This document shows positions 1-9,113 of a DNA stretch of 64,000 nt, piece by piece (position 1 is the stretch's first letter; each line of letters opens with the position of its first letter). The DNA comes from Sphingopyxis sp. (lineage in GTDB: Bacteria > Pseudomonadota > Alphaproteobacteria > Sphingomonadales > Sphingomonadaceae): assembly GCF_016793825.1 (NCBI RefSeq), contig NZ_JAEULM010000044.1, positions 248,001 to 312,000 on the forward strand, in the 5' to 3' direction. The notes beneath the pieces were generated by a model. That model was given only the letters and a program-made list of their open reading frames with translations, ran no database searches and was not told the origin of the DNA. Both the position numbers and the translations under genes were made by a program.

Positions 1-241
1 GGTCGCGGCCCCCAAACATCCCAAGGCGGCGCTTCAGGAATGGGCGCTTGCCCGCAAACGCAAACCGCCCGAATACCGTCTGGTCCGCCGCGACGGACCC
101 GACCATGCGCCGCGTTTTCTGGTCGCGGTCGCAGTCGGCAAGCTCGCGGAGGCCGAAGGCGAAGGGGCATCGAAGCAGGCGGCAGAGAAGGCTGCGGCCG
201 CGGCGTTGTTGGACCGATTGACACAGGAAGACGTAAAATGA
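1..241 (+). CDS. rnc: Ribonuclease III, C-terminal part (dsRNA-binding domain), 5' end outside window
   Basis: The frame is open from the window edge and encodes the last 79 residues. They match a double-stranded RNA-binding domain: [20 protein letters not shown] at the start, then the C-terminal helix with [15 protein letters not shown]. RNase III cleaves double-stranded regions in rRNA precursors and structured mRNAs in the cytoplasm. The catalytic RNase III domain must lie upstream of the window. The stop codon overlaps the era start as ATGA (238-241), the usual rnc-era arrangement, so the two are translationally coupled. The partner era supports the assignment strongly. Confidence 0.9.
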   Translation, partial: VAAPKHPKAALQEWALARKRKPPEYRLVRRDGPDHAPRFLVAVAVGKLAEAEGEGASKQAAEKAAAAALLDRLTQEDVK

Positions 242-1131
242 CCCAGCGTTGCGGTTTCGTGGCCGTCGTCGGTGCCCCAAACGCGGGCAAATCGACCCTT
301 GTCAACGCGCTCGTGGGCCAGAAGGTCGCAATCGTGAGTCCCAAGGCGCAGACGACGCGCACGCGCCTGATGGGCGTCGCGATGGAAGGCGATGCGCAGA
401 TCGTCCTGATCGACACCCCGGGGATCTTTGCGCCGACCCGCCGGCTCGACCGCGCGATGGTCGCGGCGGCGTGGAGCAGCCTCGATCAGGCCGAGGCGAT
501 CCTTGTAATGGTCGATGCCGCGGCAAAGCTGACGGGCCGGGTCGAGCGCGTCCTCGACGGCATCGCCAACCGGCCCGAAAAGAAATATCTGATCCTCAAC
601 AAGGTCGACCTGTCGAGGAAGGACAAGCTGCTGACGGTCGCGACCGAACTCAACGCGAAGGTCGCGTTCGACGAAACCTATTTCATCTCGGCCAGCAGCG
701 GCGACGGGGTCGCCGAACTCAAGATCAATCTCGCGGCGCTGATGCCCGAGGGGCCGTGGCATTTCCCGGAAGACGAGGTCAGCGATGCGCCCGAACGGAT
801 GCTCGCCGCCGAGATCACGCGCGAACAGCTCTATCGCCAGCTCCACGAGGAACTGCCCTATCAGTCGACGGTCGAGACCGAGTTGTTCAAGACGCGCCCC
901 GACGGCAGCGCCGAAATCCACCAGCAGATCTTCGTCGCACGCGATACCCAGCGCGCGATCGTGCTCGGCAAGGGTGGCAGCCGGATCAAGGAAATCGGCG
1001 CCAGGGCGCGCGCCGAGTTGGCCGACCTGATGGGACGCAAGGTCCACCTGTTCCTCCACGTCAAGGTGAAGGAAGATTGGGACGAAGACCGGGGCGTCTA
1101 CCGCGACATGGGGCTCGACTGGGTGGAGTGA
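238..1131 (+). CDS. era: GTPase Era, 30S ribosome assembly factor
   Basis: The product has 297 residues, the usual Era length. The G domain shows G1 GAPNAGKST (about residues 12-20), a G2 threonine in QTTRTR, G3 DTPG (59-62), G4 NKVD and G5 SA in FISASSG. The C-terminal KH domain has [13 protein letters not shown]. Era binds the 3' end of 16S rRNA and helps mature the 30S subunit. The start at 238 was chosen because it overlaps the rnc stop as ATGA and begins directly with [12 protein letters not shown]; the longer in-frame extension upstream is rnc-coding sequence. The gene converges on topA with 67 bp between them. Confidence 0.97.
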   Translation: MTQRCGFVAVVGAPNAGKSTLVNALVGQKVAIVSPKAQTTRTRLMGVAMEGDAQIVLIDTPGIFAPTRRLDRAMVAAAWSSLDQAEAILVMVDAAAKLTGRVERVLDGIANRPEKKYLILNKVDLSRKDKLLTVATELNAKVAFDETYFISASSGDGVAELKINLAALMPEGPWHFPEDEVSDAPERMLAAEITREQLYRQLHEELPYQSTVETELFKTRPDGSAEIHQQIFVARDTQRAIVLGKGGSRIKEIGARARAELADLMGRKVHLFLHVKVKEDWDEDRGVYRDMGLDWVE

Positions 1132-1153
1132 ATCGCGAACCTGCGAGCGCGGG

Positions 1154-1192
1154 CCTCCAGACACCGGCACAATGCGCCGATGGTTCTGGAGG
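1154..1192. terminator. Hairpin between convergent era and topA (possible bidirectional terminator)
   Basis: CCTCCAGA at 1154-1161 is the exact complement of TCTGGAGG at 1185-1192, with further pairing inside the loop (CCGGC/GCCGA region). It sits between the stops of era (1131, + strand) and topA (1199, - strand), where a shared terminator is expected. No T-run follows on either strand, so it is not a canonical intrinsic terminator. Confidence 0.35.
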
Positions 1193-1198
1193 ACGCCA

Positions 1199-3742
1199 CT
1201 ATACCTCAGACTTCTCCGCCGCCTTCTTCTTGGCCGGCGTCTTCTTCGCCGCGGCTTTCTTCGCCGGCGCCTTCTTCTTGCCCTTCGCTGGCCCCTTTGC
1301 CGCGCGCGCATCGATCAGCGCGACAGCTTCTTCCGTGGTCAGCGTGTCGGCCTCGACCGTCTTCGGCAAGGTCGCGTTCGTCGTTCCGTCGGTGACATAG
1401 GGGCCGAAGCGCCCCGCCATCAGCTTCATCTCGCCGCCGCTTGTCGGATGCGGTCCGAAGGTCTTGAGCGGTTCGGCCTTCCCCCGGCCGCGCCCGCCGC
1501 CGGCGGCGGCTTCGGCAATCCGGACGACCGCCGTGTTCATTCCGATATCGAAAATCTCGGCCGTGCCGGTCAGCTTGGCATATTTGCCATCGTGCAGCAG
1601 ATAGGGGCCATAGCGTCCCAGCCCCGCGACGATCGGCTTGCCGCTTTCGGGGTGGATGCCCACCTCGCGCGGCAGCGCCAGCAGGCGCAATGCATAGTCG
1701 AGATCGAAGTCCTCGGCCGGGATATCCTTCGGGATCGACGAACGCTTCGCCTCCTTGCCGTCGCCAAGCTGGACATAGGGGCCAAAGCGCCCGCTGCGCC
1801 GGGTCACTTCCTGCCCGCTCTCGGGATCGTTGCCCATCGTTTCGGGACCGGTATCAGCCTCTCCGTTACCGCCGGGCTGCGCAAACTTGCGCGTGAATTT
1901 GCAGTCAGGATAATTGCTGCAGGCGATGAACGGCCCGAACTTGCCGCCGCGCAGCGCCAGTCGCCCGGTGCCGCAATTGGGGCAAAGGCGCGGGTCGCTG
2001 CCATCGCCTTTGTCGGGGAAGAGGTAAGAACCGAGAAATTCGTCCAGTGCCGCGGTGATCTCCGACGGCTTCTGCTCCATCACCTCGCCCGTGCGCGGCT
2101 TGAAGTCACGCCAGAATCGTTCGAGCACCGCCTGCCACTGCGCGCGGCCACCCGAGACGTCGTCCAGTTCTTCTTCCAGGCCGGCGGTAAAATCATATTC
2201 GACATAGCGGCCGAAAAACCGTTCGAGAAACGCAGTCAGCAATCGCCCGCTTTCCTCGGGAATGAACCGGTTCTTCTCGACGCGCACATAGGCGCGATCC
2301 TTCAAGACCTGCAGGATCGAGGCATAGGTGGACGGACGCCCGATACCGAGCTCTTCCATCTTCTTGACAAGGCTCGCTTCCGAATAGCGCGGCGGCGGCT
2401 GGGTTTCGTGACTTTCGACTTCCACACCCGTCTTGGCGGGCGCGTCGCCCTTCGCCATCGCGGGAAGCAACCGCGCGTCCTCGTCTTCCGCGTCATCGCG
2501 CCCTTCGTCGTACAGCGCGAGGAAGCCGGGAAATTTCACGACTTGCCCCGTGGCGCGCAGCACCGTCTTGCCGGTACCATCGCTCAGGTCGACGCTCGTG
2601 CGTTCCAGCCGTGCCGAAGCCATCTGGCTCGCCAGCGCGCGTTTCCAGATCAGGTCATAGAGCCGCGCATGATCGCCGCCCCCGACCTTGTCTTTCGAAA
2701 AATCGGTCGGACGGATCGCTTCGTGCGCTTCCTGCGCATTCTTCGCCTTGGTCTGATACTGGCGCGGCTGGTCGGGAACATAGCCGCCGTCGTAGCGCGT
2801 CGCGATGGCCTTGCGCGCGGCACTGATCGCGCTGCCATCCATCTGGACGCCGTCGGTACGCATGTAAGTGATCGCGCCATCCTCATAAAGGTCCTGTGCG
2901 ACCCGCATCGTATGGCTCGCCGAAAAACCAAGTTTGCGTGCCGCCTCTTGTTGCAGCGTCGACGTCGTGAACGGCGGCGGCGGGTTGCGTGTCAGCGGCT
3001 TGGTCTCGACCGTATCGACGGTGAAATTACCCGCCTTGACGTCGGCCTCGGCGGCGCGTGCATCGGCTTCGGTCCCGATCGTCAGTCGCTCGATCTTGTC
3101 CCCGCGCCAGCGCGCGAGCCGCGCCTTGAACGGCGTACCGGCCATTTCGAACAGTCCGGTGACCGACCAATATTGCTGCGCAACAAACGCTTCGATCTCC
3201 CGCTCGCGTTCGACCACAAGGCGCAGCGAAACCGACTGGACGCGGCCTGCCGACTTTGCGCCGGGAAGCTTGCGCCACAGCACCGGCGACAGGGTGAAGC
3301 CGACGAGGTAATCCAGTGCGCGGCGGGCGCGATACGCATCGATCAGATCGTCGTCCAGCGCGCGCGGATGCGCCATCGCGTCGGTCACCGCCTGCTTGGT
3401 GATCGCGTTGAACGTGACGCGGTCCACCTCCTGCGGCAGCGCTTTCTTGCTACGCAGCAGTTCCTGCACGTGCCAGCTGATCGCCTCTCCTTCGCGATCA
3501 GGGTCAGTCGCGAGGATCAGGCGGTCGGCCTGCTTCGCCGCGTCCTGGATATCCTTCATCCGCTTGGCCTTGTCCGGATACAGTTGCCACTGCATCGCGA
3601 AGCTGTCGTCCGGATCGACCGAGCCGTCCTTCGGCGGCAGGTCGCGAACATGGCCATAGCTTGCCAGAACCTTGAAATCGCGACCGAGATATTTCTCGAT
3701 CGTCTTCGCCTTTGCGGGCGACTCCACAATCACCAATTGCAT
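1199..3742 (-). CDS. topA: DNA topoisomerase I
   Basis: The product has 847 residues. The N-terminal TOPRIM domain starts MQLVIVESPAKAKTIEKYL and has the acidic motif DPDREGE. The active-site tyrosine lies in GAITYMRTDG. The C-terminal part has one four-cysteine zinc module (CPNCGTG...CSNYPDC) followed by repeated GRFGPYV / GRYGPYL modules that have lost their cysteines, and ends in a Lys/Ala-rich tail of about 30 residues. Type IA topoisomerases relax negative supercoils behind RNA polymerase. dprA lies about 3.7 kb upstream on the same strand, a neighbourhood shared by many alphaproteobacteria. The reverse strand over this gene carries an equally long open frame, which is a GC-driven shadow. 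Confidence 0.97.
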   Translation of the reverse strand: MQLVIVESPAKAKTIEKYLGRDFKVLASYGHVRDLPPKDGSVDPDDSFAMQWQLYPDKAKRMKDIQDAAKQADRLILATDPDREGEAISWHVQELLRSKKALPQEVDRVTFNAITKQAVTDAMAHPRALDDDLIDAYRARRALDYLVGFTLSPVLWRKLPGAKSAGRVQSVSLRLVVEREREIEAFVAQQYWSVTGLFEMAGTPFKARLARWRGDKIERLTIGTEADARAAEADVKAGNFTVDTVETKPLTRNPPPPFTTSTLQQEAARKLGFSASHTMRVAQDLYEDGAITYMRTDGVQMDGSAISAARKAIATRYDGGYVPDQPRQYQTKAKNAQEAHEAIRPTDFSKDKVGGGDHARLYDLIWKRALASQMASARLERTSVDLSDGTGKTVLRATGQVVKFPGFLALYDEGRDDAEDEDARLLPAMAKGDAPAKTGVEVESHETQPPPRYSEASLVKKMEELGIGRPSTYASILQVLKDRAYVRVEKNRFIPEESGRLLTAFLERFFGRYVEYDFTAGLEEELDDVSGGRAQWQAVLERFWRDFKPRTGEVMEQKPSEITAALDEFLGSYLFPDKGDGSDPRLCPNCGTGRLALRGGKFGPFIACSNYPDCKFTRKFAQPGGNGEADTGPETMGNDPESGQEVTRRSGRFGPYVQLGDGKEAKRSSIPKDIPAEDFDLDYALRLLALPREVGIHPESGKPIVAGLGRYGPYLLHDGKYAKLTGTAEIFDIGMNTAVVRIAEAAAGGGRGRGKAEPLKTFGPHPTSGGEMKLMAGRFGPYVTDGTTNATLPKTVEADTLTTEEAVALIDARAAKGPAKGKKKAPAKKAAAKKTPAKKKAAEKSEV

Positions 3743-3808
3743 TGAAAAACTCGTTCCCCGGAAGCTCTTACGTACGTACGCGCGAGGGTGGCGTTACCGC
3801 AGCGCGCG

Positions 3809-4477
3809 TCAACCGAAAATTTCCCGTAAGGTTGATGCCGGCTGTTCGATATTCAAATAGAGCGCCACCGCGGCCAGATATCCGCCGACCACACCCAAAG
3901 CCGAAACAAGATTCGACGCGATCCGCCAGGCAAAGCCATATTCGATCGCCAGGCCCGGAGCGGTCAGTTCGATCAGGATAGGCCCTGCCGCCAACAAAAA
4001 CATGATCAAGCCGACACCAAGCGCCGCAGGCCAATGCGCTTCGAGCATGTTCCAACTCCGCTCCATCGCCGCCCTGCGCCCGCTCCCTTTCTGCACCAGC
4101 AGCACGCTGGCGAGGTACCAGCGGGCGAAGAGATACAGGCCGGGCAGGATCAACAGCAACAAACCCGCCACGATGCCGAGGCCGACCAGCAGCCCTTGCA
4201 GATAGAGGCTGAGCGCGTTGCCCGTCGGCAGCGCCGGCTCGACGCCCGCCAGTTGGAGCCCCGCGCGGGTCACCCAGACCTGAATGAAGGTCGTCGCAAC
4301 GCCGTATAGAAGCGTGATGCCGCTCCCTGTGCCCCCGGACCGTTCGACGCCGACGTCGCACAGCACGCCGAGCAGCATCGTCCCCAACCATGCAATCAGC
4401 ATGGTTTGCGGCATGGCGGTGGCCATATCCCAGCTCCGCCGCATCGTCGGCACCAGCAAGCTGGCATTGAAATTCAT
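3809..4477 (-). CDS. Integral membrane protein of unknown function
   Basis: The product has 222 residues with about five or six hydrophobic segments, for example TMLIAWLGTMLLGVLCDVGV, a central run GLGIVAGLLLLILPGLYLFA, GVGLIMFLLAAGPILI and ASNLVSALGVVGGYLAAVAL. I recognise no enzyme motif. The start at 4477 (MNFNASLLVP) was chosen because AGGGAGG lies about 8 bases upstream; an in-frame start at 4555 would add a Gly/Pro-rich stretch of low complexity. It lies 66 bp upstream of topA on the same strand, so it may share a transcript. An inner-membrane location is inferred from hydrophobicity alone. Confidence 0.75.
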   Translation of the reverse strand: MNFNASLLVPTMRRSWDMATAMPQTMLIAWLGTMLLGVLCDVGVERSGGTGSGITLLYGVATTFIQVWVTRAGLQLAGVEPALPTGNALSLYLQGLLVGLGIVAGLLLLILPGLYLFARWYLASVLLVQKGSGRRAAMERSWNMLEAHWPAALGVGLIMFLLAAGPILIELTAPGLAIEYGFAWRIASNLVSALGVVGGYLAAVALYLNIEQPASTLREIFG

Positions 4478-4570
4478 TTGCCCCGACCTCCCTGTCGACC
4501 CTGAAGCCGCAGGTGGCGGGCGCCCTCCTCCTCCGTCAAGAAGGATTTGATCCACCCACCGCCGGAAGGG

Positions 4571-5563
4571 TCAACGGAGCGCGCCGAGCCGTTCGATCAG
4601 CATTGCACTCGCAAGGCTGGCGGCCTTCGCCGCACCTTCTTCATAATTTCCCGGCTTGGCCGCGAATTCGAACTTGCGCGTCTTGCCAAAGCGCAAGCCG
4701 CCAAGGCCCGCGACCGCCGCCAATCCGCCGGCGACATTCGCCGTGGACTGCAGGGCCTTGTCGGTACCGCTCGTCGCATCGTTCTTTTCAACGAACTCGC
4801 CTTCGACCGCGACTGGCTGCTTGATCGTGATCACCAACTGCTTGCCGGCCGGGGTGATCAGGCTGATACGCGAGTAATCGGCGCTGACCGACAGCGCGCT
4901 GTTCACTTGCAATCCGCCAAAACTGAAGGCGCCCGGGCGCTTCTGCTGCGAAAAATCGATAAGATAGACGACATCGACCACGCCGACCCCGCTTTCCCGC
5001 GCATAGTTGGTGAGCGCCATGCTCGCCCGCCCGGCGGACATGTTAATCCCCATGCTGCTCATGCCCGATCCCAGAAAGTCGCCCGGAATCATCAGCAGCG
5101 AGGGCAACGCCGACGGCTTGTAATAGGTCGCCTTCCCCTTGCTGCCCTTTTCAAGCGCGATGTTGATATCGAGGGGAACTTCCTGCGACTTGGTCTTCGC
5201 AAGCGCGCTGTGGCCGAACAGCTCGGCCGCGGGCTGCACAACATATCCTTGCGCCGTCAGTTGCGCGACGAAATCGGCATAGGCCGCATCGGTGACCGCC
5301 TGCATCATTTCCGGTGTGACCCCGACGAGTGCGCTCTTTGCCTTCGTGGTCCCACCGAATGCGCCCATCAAGCCACCGGATGCCGCCGTCTGGTCGATCG
5401 ATTCAAAGATGAAACCGACATTGAACGCGCCGACGGTGACGGTGGTGACGCCCTTCGCATTGGCGGGACCCGATATCTTGACGGGTTCCTTGTCCTTGGC
5501 AGCGACGACGACGGGCTGGGCCAACATCGCGGCGATCGCGATGGCCGACAGCATTTTCTTCAT
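4571..5563 (-). CDS. Secreted protein of unknown function
   Basis: The product has 330 residues and begins with a Sec signal peptide (MKKMLSAIAIAAMLAQPVVV-AA), so it should be periplasmic or surface exposed. The mature part is rich in small residues and contains short hydrophobic stretches such as TANVAGGLAAVAGLGGLRFG. I recognise no catalytic motif. A strong Shine-Dalgarno GGAGGG lies upstream of the ATG at 5563. It sits 93 bp upstream of the membrane protein gene on the same strand. It could belong to a family confined to sphingomonads. Confidence 0.75.
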   Translation of the reverse strand: MKKMLSAIAIAAMLAQPVVVAAKDKEPVKISGPANAKGVTTVTVGAFNVGFIFESIDQTAASGGLMGAFGGTTKAKSALVGVTPEMMQAVTDAAYADFVAQLTAQGYVVQPAAELFGHSALAKTKSQEVPLDINIALEKGSKGKATYYKPSALPSLLMIPGDFLGSGMSSMGINMSAGRASMALTNYARESGVGVVDVVYLIDFSQQKRPGAFSFGGLQVNSALSVSADYSRISLITPAGKQLVITIKQPVAVEGEFVEKNDATSGTDKALQSTANVAGGLAAVAGLGGLRFGKTRKFEFAAKPGNYEEGAAKAASLASAMLIERLGALR

Positions 5564-5676
5564 GGGTATTCCCTCCGAATCCCCACCTCGCCAGCCGACC
5601 CATCAGCCGAAGAGGGGAGTCAATCGAAGCAACCCACGGCCTCCGCATCGGTCAGATGCGCTGGCATGTCAACGTC

Positions 5677-7296
5677 CTACTGATTCTGCCATCTGAAGCC
5701 GGTCGGGAGGATGCATTTTCCGGCGTCATATTGGCCGACAGTTCGGATGACTTCCCTGTCCTCCGGCTCGATACGACGTCCACTGATCTGGCTGTCGATC
5801 ACCCGGCGGACCAGCGCATCGAGCCTTGTCACAAGATAGCAATCGATCGCCGGCGAGGCGTGCGGATTGCCGACACCGCTGTCGTCGGTCAGGAACAGAT
5901 ACCGCGACTGGGTCGCCGCGGCCATCGCGCGCATCGCATATTCGGCCTTGTCCGCGACGCCCGACGCCGCGACGGGCGTGATCTGGATCCGCTTGGCACG
6001 TGCGGCCTCCGCAGCTTTCCAGGTGCGGCCGAACTTGTCGTCATGCGGCGGCGCATCGGCGACAAGGAGCAACGATTTCACGGCATCGGGGCGCCATTCC
6101 TGCCCGACCGCGCGGATCAGTGCCCGATCCATGGCCTCGGGATAGTCGCCGCCGCCGTTCGCATCCTGCCTTGCCAGCGCGCCCTGCACGCGGCCGATAT
6201 CGCGATCGAAAGCGACCGTCCGCGTGACATAATCGTCGCCCATGTCGCGGTAGAAGACAAAGCCGATGCGGATATCGAGGTCGCGGTGCTTTTCGGTGAT
6301 CGCCGCGATGATCGAGCGCAGTTCCGACTGAAGATAGCGGATCTCGTCGCCCATGCTGCCCGTGGTATCCACGACCAGCATCAGGTCGAGCTTCGTCGCC
6401 CTCGTCGCAGCTTGGCTGGCTGTCAATCCGACGGTCTGCGTGCCTGCGGCATTGCTGACGAGAACCGCTCGTGCGTCAGCGATCGGACGCCCCCCTTTTC
6501 GCGCCGACACCGTGATCTTCTCGCTCAGCCGGTCGAGACCGGGAAAGAAGACGGCGCTTCCGTCCGCCTGCGTCGCCATCGTGATGCTGTTTCCGTCGCT
6601 GCACGTCACGACGACGTCGGCAAAGGGGATCGGCTGCCCGTTGCGGTCGTTCACCTTGACCGTGACCACGCGCATCGTATCGACCCGCGGCAAATCGCGA
6701 ACCTCTTGCCCCAGATTGCTGCTGCGGTTGACATAGGCGGCATAGAGTTCGGGGTTGAGCAGATCGTCATGTTCACCCGCCGTGAGGACGCCCGATTGCG
6801 GCTGCGGACGGGGGTATGGCCGCGGCGGCAGGATCGATGATGCAGACCGGTCGTCATAATCGGCCGACGATCCCGGAACGGGCGGTGCGACCGCGCCGAC
6901 CGCATCGACGCCGCTGTCGGCGCTTGACGCTTCCATTGCCGGCGCAGCCATACGCGACCCGGTAACGGCCGCGGCCGATTCGTCGACGGAACCGTCGTAC
7001 ATGGGTTCGGCCATCGCCGGAGGCGGCGCCGGTGGGGGCGCCGGTGGGGGCGCCATCGGTGGTTCGGGCGCGATCACGCCAGTGCGATAATCCTTGCCCG
7101 ACGCCTTGCCGCCACCATTCGTCTGTTGCGGACGCGGCGTGGTTTCGGGATCGAGGCGCGGCAGCGGGTCCGCGTTCCGGCAAAAGCCTCCCTGCCAGTC
7201 CGGCACCCTGGCATAGGCTGCCGCGATCGGCATCGGCGCGGGCGCGCAGGCCAGCATCGCAAACATCGTGGCACTCGTCAGCAATCGGCTTCGCAT
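5677..7296 (-). CDS. Secreted von Willebrand factor A domain protein with Pro-rich linker and Ig-like domain
   Basis: The product has 539 residues. The N-terminus (RSRLLTSATMFAMLACAPAP) is a signal sequence with a possible lipobox MLAC, so it may be a lipoprotein. A Pro/Ala linker (APPPAPPPAPPPAMAEP) follows, then a region resembling a carboxypeptidase-regulatory Ig-like fold (TVKVNDRNGQPIPFADVVV), then a VWA domain with the MIDAS-like motif LDLMLVVDTTGSM. VWA domains bind protein ligands through a metal ion. The start is the ATG at 7296, with GGGGAG seven bases upstream; a GTG directly before it is less likely. The promoter region contains a GAAC-N7-GAAC box and two palindromes. Function is unknown; a role in surface or envelope protein interaction is inference. 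Confidence 0.8.
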   Translation of the reverse strand: MRSRLLTSATMFAMLACAPAPMPIAAAYARVPDWQGGFCRNADPLPRLDPETTPRPQQTNGGGKASGKDYRTGVIAPEPPMAPPPAPPPAPPPAMAEPMYDGSVDESAAAVTGSRMAAPAMEASSADSGVDAVGAVAPPVPGSSADYDDRSASSILPPRPYPRPQPQSGVLTAGEHDDLLNPELYAAYVNRSSNLGQEVRDLPRVDTMRVVTVKVNDRNGQPIPFADVVVTCSDGNSITMATQADGSAVFFPGLDRLSEKITVSARKGGRPIADARAVLVSNAAGTQTVGLTASQAATRATKLDLMLVVDTTGSMGDEIRYLQSELRSIIAAITEKHRDLDIRIGFVFYRDMGDDYVTRTVAFDRDIGRVQGALARQDANGGGDYPEAMDRALIRAVGQEWRPDAVKSLLLVADAPPHDDKFGRTWKAAEAARAKRIQITPVAASGVADKAEYAMRAMAAATQSRYLFLTDDSGVGNPHASPAIDCYLVTRLDALVRRVIDSQISGRRIEPEDREVIRTVGQYDAGKCILPTGFRWQNQ

Positions 7297-7314
7297 CACC
7301 CAACTCCCCGCATG

Positions 7315-7327
7315 TGATATAATATCA
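7315..7327. promoter_or_regulatory. Perfect AT-rich palindrome TGATATAATATCA in the promoter region of the VWA gene
   Basis: TGATAT-A-ATATCA is a perfect 6-1-6 inverted repeat, unusual in this GC-rich sequence. It contains TATAAT on the + strand and TATTAT on the - strand and lies 19 bases upstream of the VWA gene start, where a -10 element or operator is expected. Confidence 0.5.
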
Positions 7328-7345
7328 TCAGCCTGTCGGCCAGCC

Positions 7346-7377
7346 GCTGAACCGTGGCTGAACCGTGATCAACGGTT
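7346..7377. promoter_or_regulatory. 11-bp tandem repeat with SOS-like box GAAC-N7-GAAC and flanking palindrome
   Basis: GCTGAACCGTG is repeated exactly twice in tandem at 7346-7356 and 7357-7367. This spacing creates GAACCGTGGCTGAAC at 7349-7363, which fits the alphaproteobacterial LexA consensus GAAC-N7-GAAC. It merges into the inverted repeat AACCGT-GATCA-ACGGTT at 7361-7377. The cluster is about 50 bp upstream of the VWA gene start. Binding by LexA is inference; another regulator could use the repeat. Confidence 0.45.
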
Positions 7378-7410
7378 AGTTTAGAGGGGGTTGGCGCGCT
7401 GTGCGGGCCG

Positions 7411-8496
7411 TCACATTAGCGCGACACGCGCGCCCGCATGGCGCACGACGCGGCCAGCCAGTTCGAGTTCGAGCAGCACAAGCTGCACCGCGGCGGTGCT
7501 TCGTCCCGATTGCCGGACCAGCTCGTCAATCGCCACGGGCGTCGGCCCCAGAAGGCCGGACACCGCATCGCGATCGCCGTCGCCGGTCCGTTCGACGTCC
7601 ACATTTTCGACATGGGCCCGGCGCGGTTCGCGCGCCATGCGCACGTCGATCGGGCCAAGCGCTTCGATGACATCTTCGACGGTCTGGATCAGGGTCGCCC
7701 CCTCGCGGATCAACTGATTGCAACCCTGCGCCCGTGGATCGAGCGGCGAACCGGGAACCGCCAGCACTTCCCGCCCGTAATCGCCCGCCCGTCGCGCTGT
7801 GATCAGCGATCCCGACCGTGGCGCAGCTTCGATCACCAGCGTCCCGTGCGCCAGTCCGGCAATGATGCGGTTGCGCGCCGGAAAATGCCGAGCCAGCGGG
7901 TCTGTCCCCGGAGGCTGTTCGGCGATGAGCAATTGCTCCGCCGCGATCCGGTCCTGCAATCCGGCGTTTTCGGTCGGAAAAGCAATATCGATCCCGCTTG
8001 CGATGACGGCAGCGGTCGACCCGCCGAGCGCGCCGACATGCGCGGCCGTATCGACCCCGCGGGCCAGCCCGCTGACGATCGTCACCCCCTGGGCCGACAG
8101 GTCGGCCGCCATCTGGCGTGCAAAGCGGCAAGCGATCGCCGACGCATTGCGCGCGCCGACAATCGCGACACATGGCCGCCGCAGCATCGCCATATCGCCC
8201 CGCACAATGAGGACCGGTGGCGCGCCCTCGACTTCACGAAGCAGCGGGGAATAGCCCTGCTCGTCGCTGAACACGTGGCGCGCGCCGAGCGCCGCGACAC
8301 GTTCAATCTCGCGTTCCGCCACCTCGACCGGGGCGACGCGCGCTCTTCCCGCACCACCACGCAAAGCGAGGTCGGGCAAGGCGTCGATCGCCGCCTCCCC
8401 CGATCCAAAGCGCTGAATCAACTGGTGCCAGCTTACCGGGCCGACGTGCGGCGTCCGGATCAACCGTAGCCGCGCCAGCCGTTCGGCCGATGTCAT
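7411..8496 (-). CDS. dprA: DNA-processing protein DprA (Smf)
   Basis: The product has 361 residues. An N-terminal helical region (MTSAERLARLRLIRTPHVG) precedes a Rossmann-like DprA domain with VAIVGARNAS, VTIVSGLARGVDTAAH and NRIIAGL, then SGSLITAR. A C-terminal winged-helix (DML1-like) domain follows, with PTPVAIDELVRQSGRSTAAV. DprA loads RecA onto incoming single-stranded DNA during natural transformation. The start at 8496 overlaps the plsY stop as ATGA, so the two are coupled. comEC, the DNA uptake channel, is present at 61-63 kb, so two transformation genes occur in this window. Confidence 0.95.
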   Translation of the reverse strand: MTSAERLARLRLIRTPHVGPVSWHQLIQRFGSGEAAIDALPDLALRGGAGRARVAPVEVAEREIERVAALGARHVFSDEQGYSPLLREVEGAPPVLIVRGDMAMLRRPCVAIVGARNASAIACRFARQMAADLSAQGVTIVSGLARGVDTAAHVGALGGSTAAVIASGIDIAFPTENAGLQDRIAAEQLLIAEQPPGTDPLARHFPARNRIIAGLAHGTLVIEAAPRSGSLITARRAGDYGREVLAVPGSPLDPRAQGCNQLIREGATLIQTVEDVIEALGPIDVRMAREPRRAHVENVDVERTGDGDRDAVSGLLGPTPVAIDELVRQSGRSTAAVQLVLLELELAGRVVRHAGARVALM

Positions 8497-9113
8497 GTCG
8501 TGCCGCTTTCTTCCCCGCCACCTTTCTTCGATCCGATGCGCGGTTCGGCCCCCGCTCGCAGACGGGCAATATTTTCGCGGTGGCGCCACAGCACGATCAC
8601 CGCGAGCGCCGCGAGACCGATCGCATAGGTCGGATATCCCAACGCCAGCGCCGCCGCCGGCGCCGACACGGCGCCAACCATCCCGCCCAGCGATGAAATG
8701 CGCACCAACAGCACCGTACCGAGCCAGGCCGCCGCGAACACCAGTCCGATCGGCCAGGCAAGCGCGAACGACAGGCCGAGCAGGGTCGCAACCCCCTTCC
8801 CGCCCCGAAACCGTAGCCACACCGGATAGCAATGCCCGATCATCGCCGCGGCTCCCGCGATCATGGCGCCGTCGGGTCCGAGGCCTGGAAAGAAATGCCG
8901 CGCAAGCAAGACAGCGACCGCCCCCTTGGCTCCGTCCAGGATTAGCGTTCCTGCCGCCAACCCCTTGCGCCCGGTTCGCAGAACATTGGTCGCGCCGATA
9001 TTGCCTGAACCGATCTGCCGCAGGTCTCCTGCCCCGAACAGCCGCGTCAGGATGACGCCGAAAGGGATCGAACCGAGCAGGTAGCCGGCACCGATCAATA
9101 AAAATATTGCCAT
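8493..9113 (-). CDS. plsY: Glycerol-3-phosphate acyltransferase PlsY
   Basis: The product has 206 residues and is very hydrophobic. It carries the PlsY motifs GSIPFG near the start, GSGNIGATN, a Gly-rich LRFRGGKGVAT and DGAKGA. PlsY moves an acyl group from acyl-phosphate to glycerol-3-phosphate in the inner membrane, the first step of phospholipid synthesis. The start at 9113 (MAIFLLIGAGYLLGS) is the only one that begins directly with the first membrane segment; the in-frame ATG 48 bases upstream would add a charged extension. It overlaps dprA and is divergent from murI. Confidence 0.95.
   Translation of the reverse strand: MAIFLLIGAGYLLGSIPFGVILTRLFGAGDLRQIGSGNIGATNVLRTGRKGLAAGTLILDGAKGAVAVLLARHFFPGLGPDGAMIAGAAAMIGHCYPVWLRFRGGKGVATLLGLSFALAWPIGLVFAAAWLGTVLLVRISSLGGMVGAVSAPAAALALGYPTYAIGLAALAVIVLWRHRENIARLRAGAEPRIGSKKGGGEESGTT

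Noticed and set aside
1172-3745. 857-codon open frame on the + strand opposite topA
   Set aside because: The product is Arg/His-rich without family motifs and lies fully antisense to a clear topA; it is a shadow caused by high GC at third positions.
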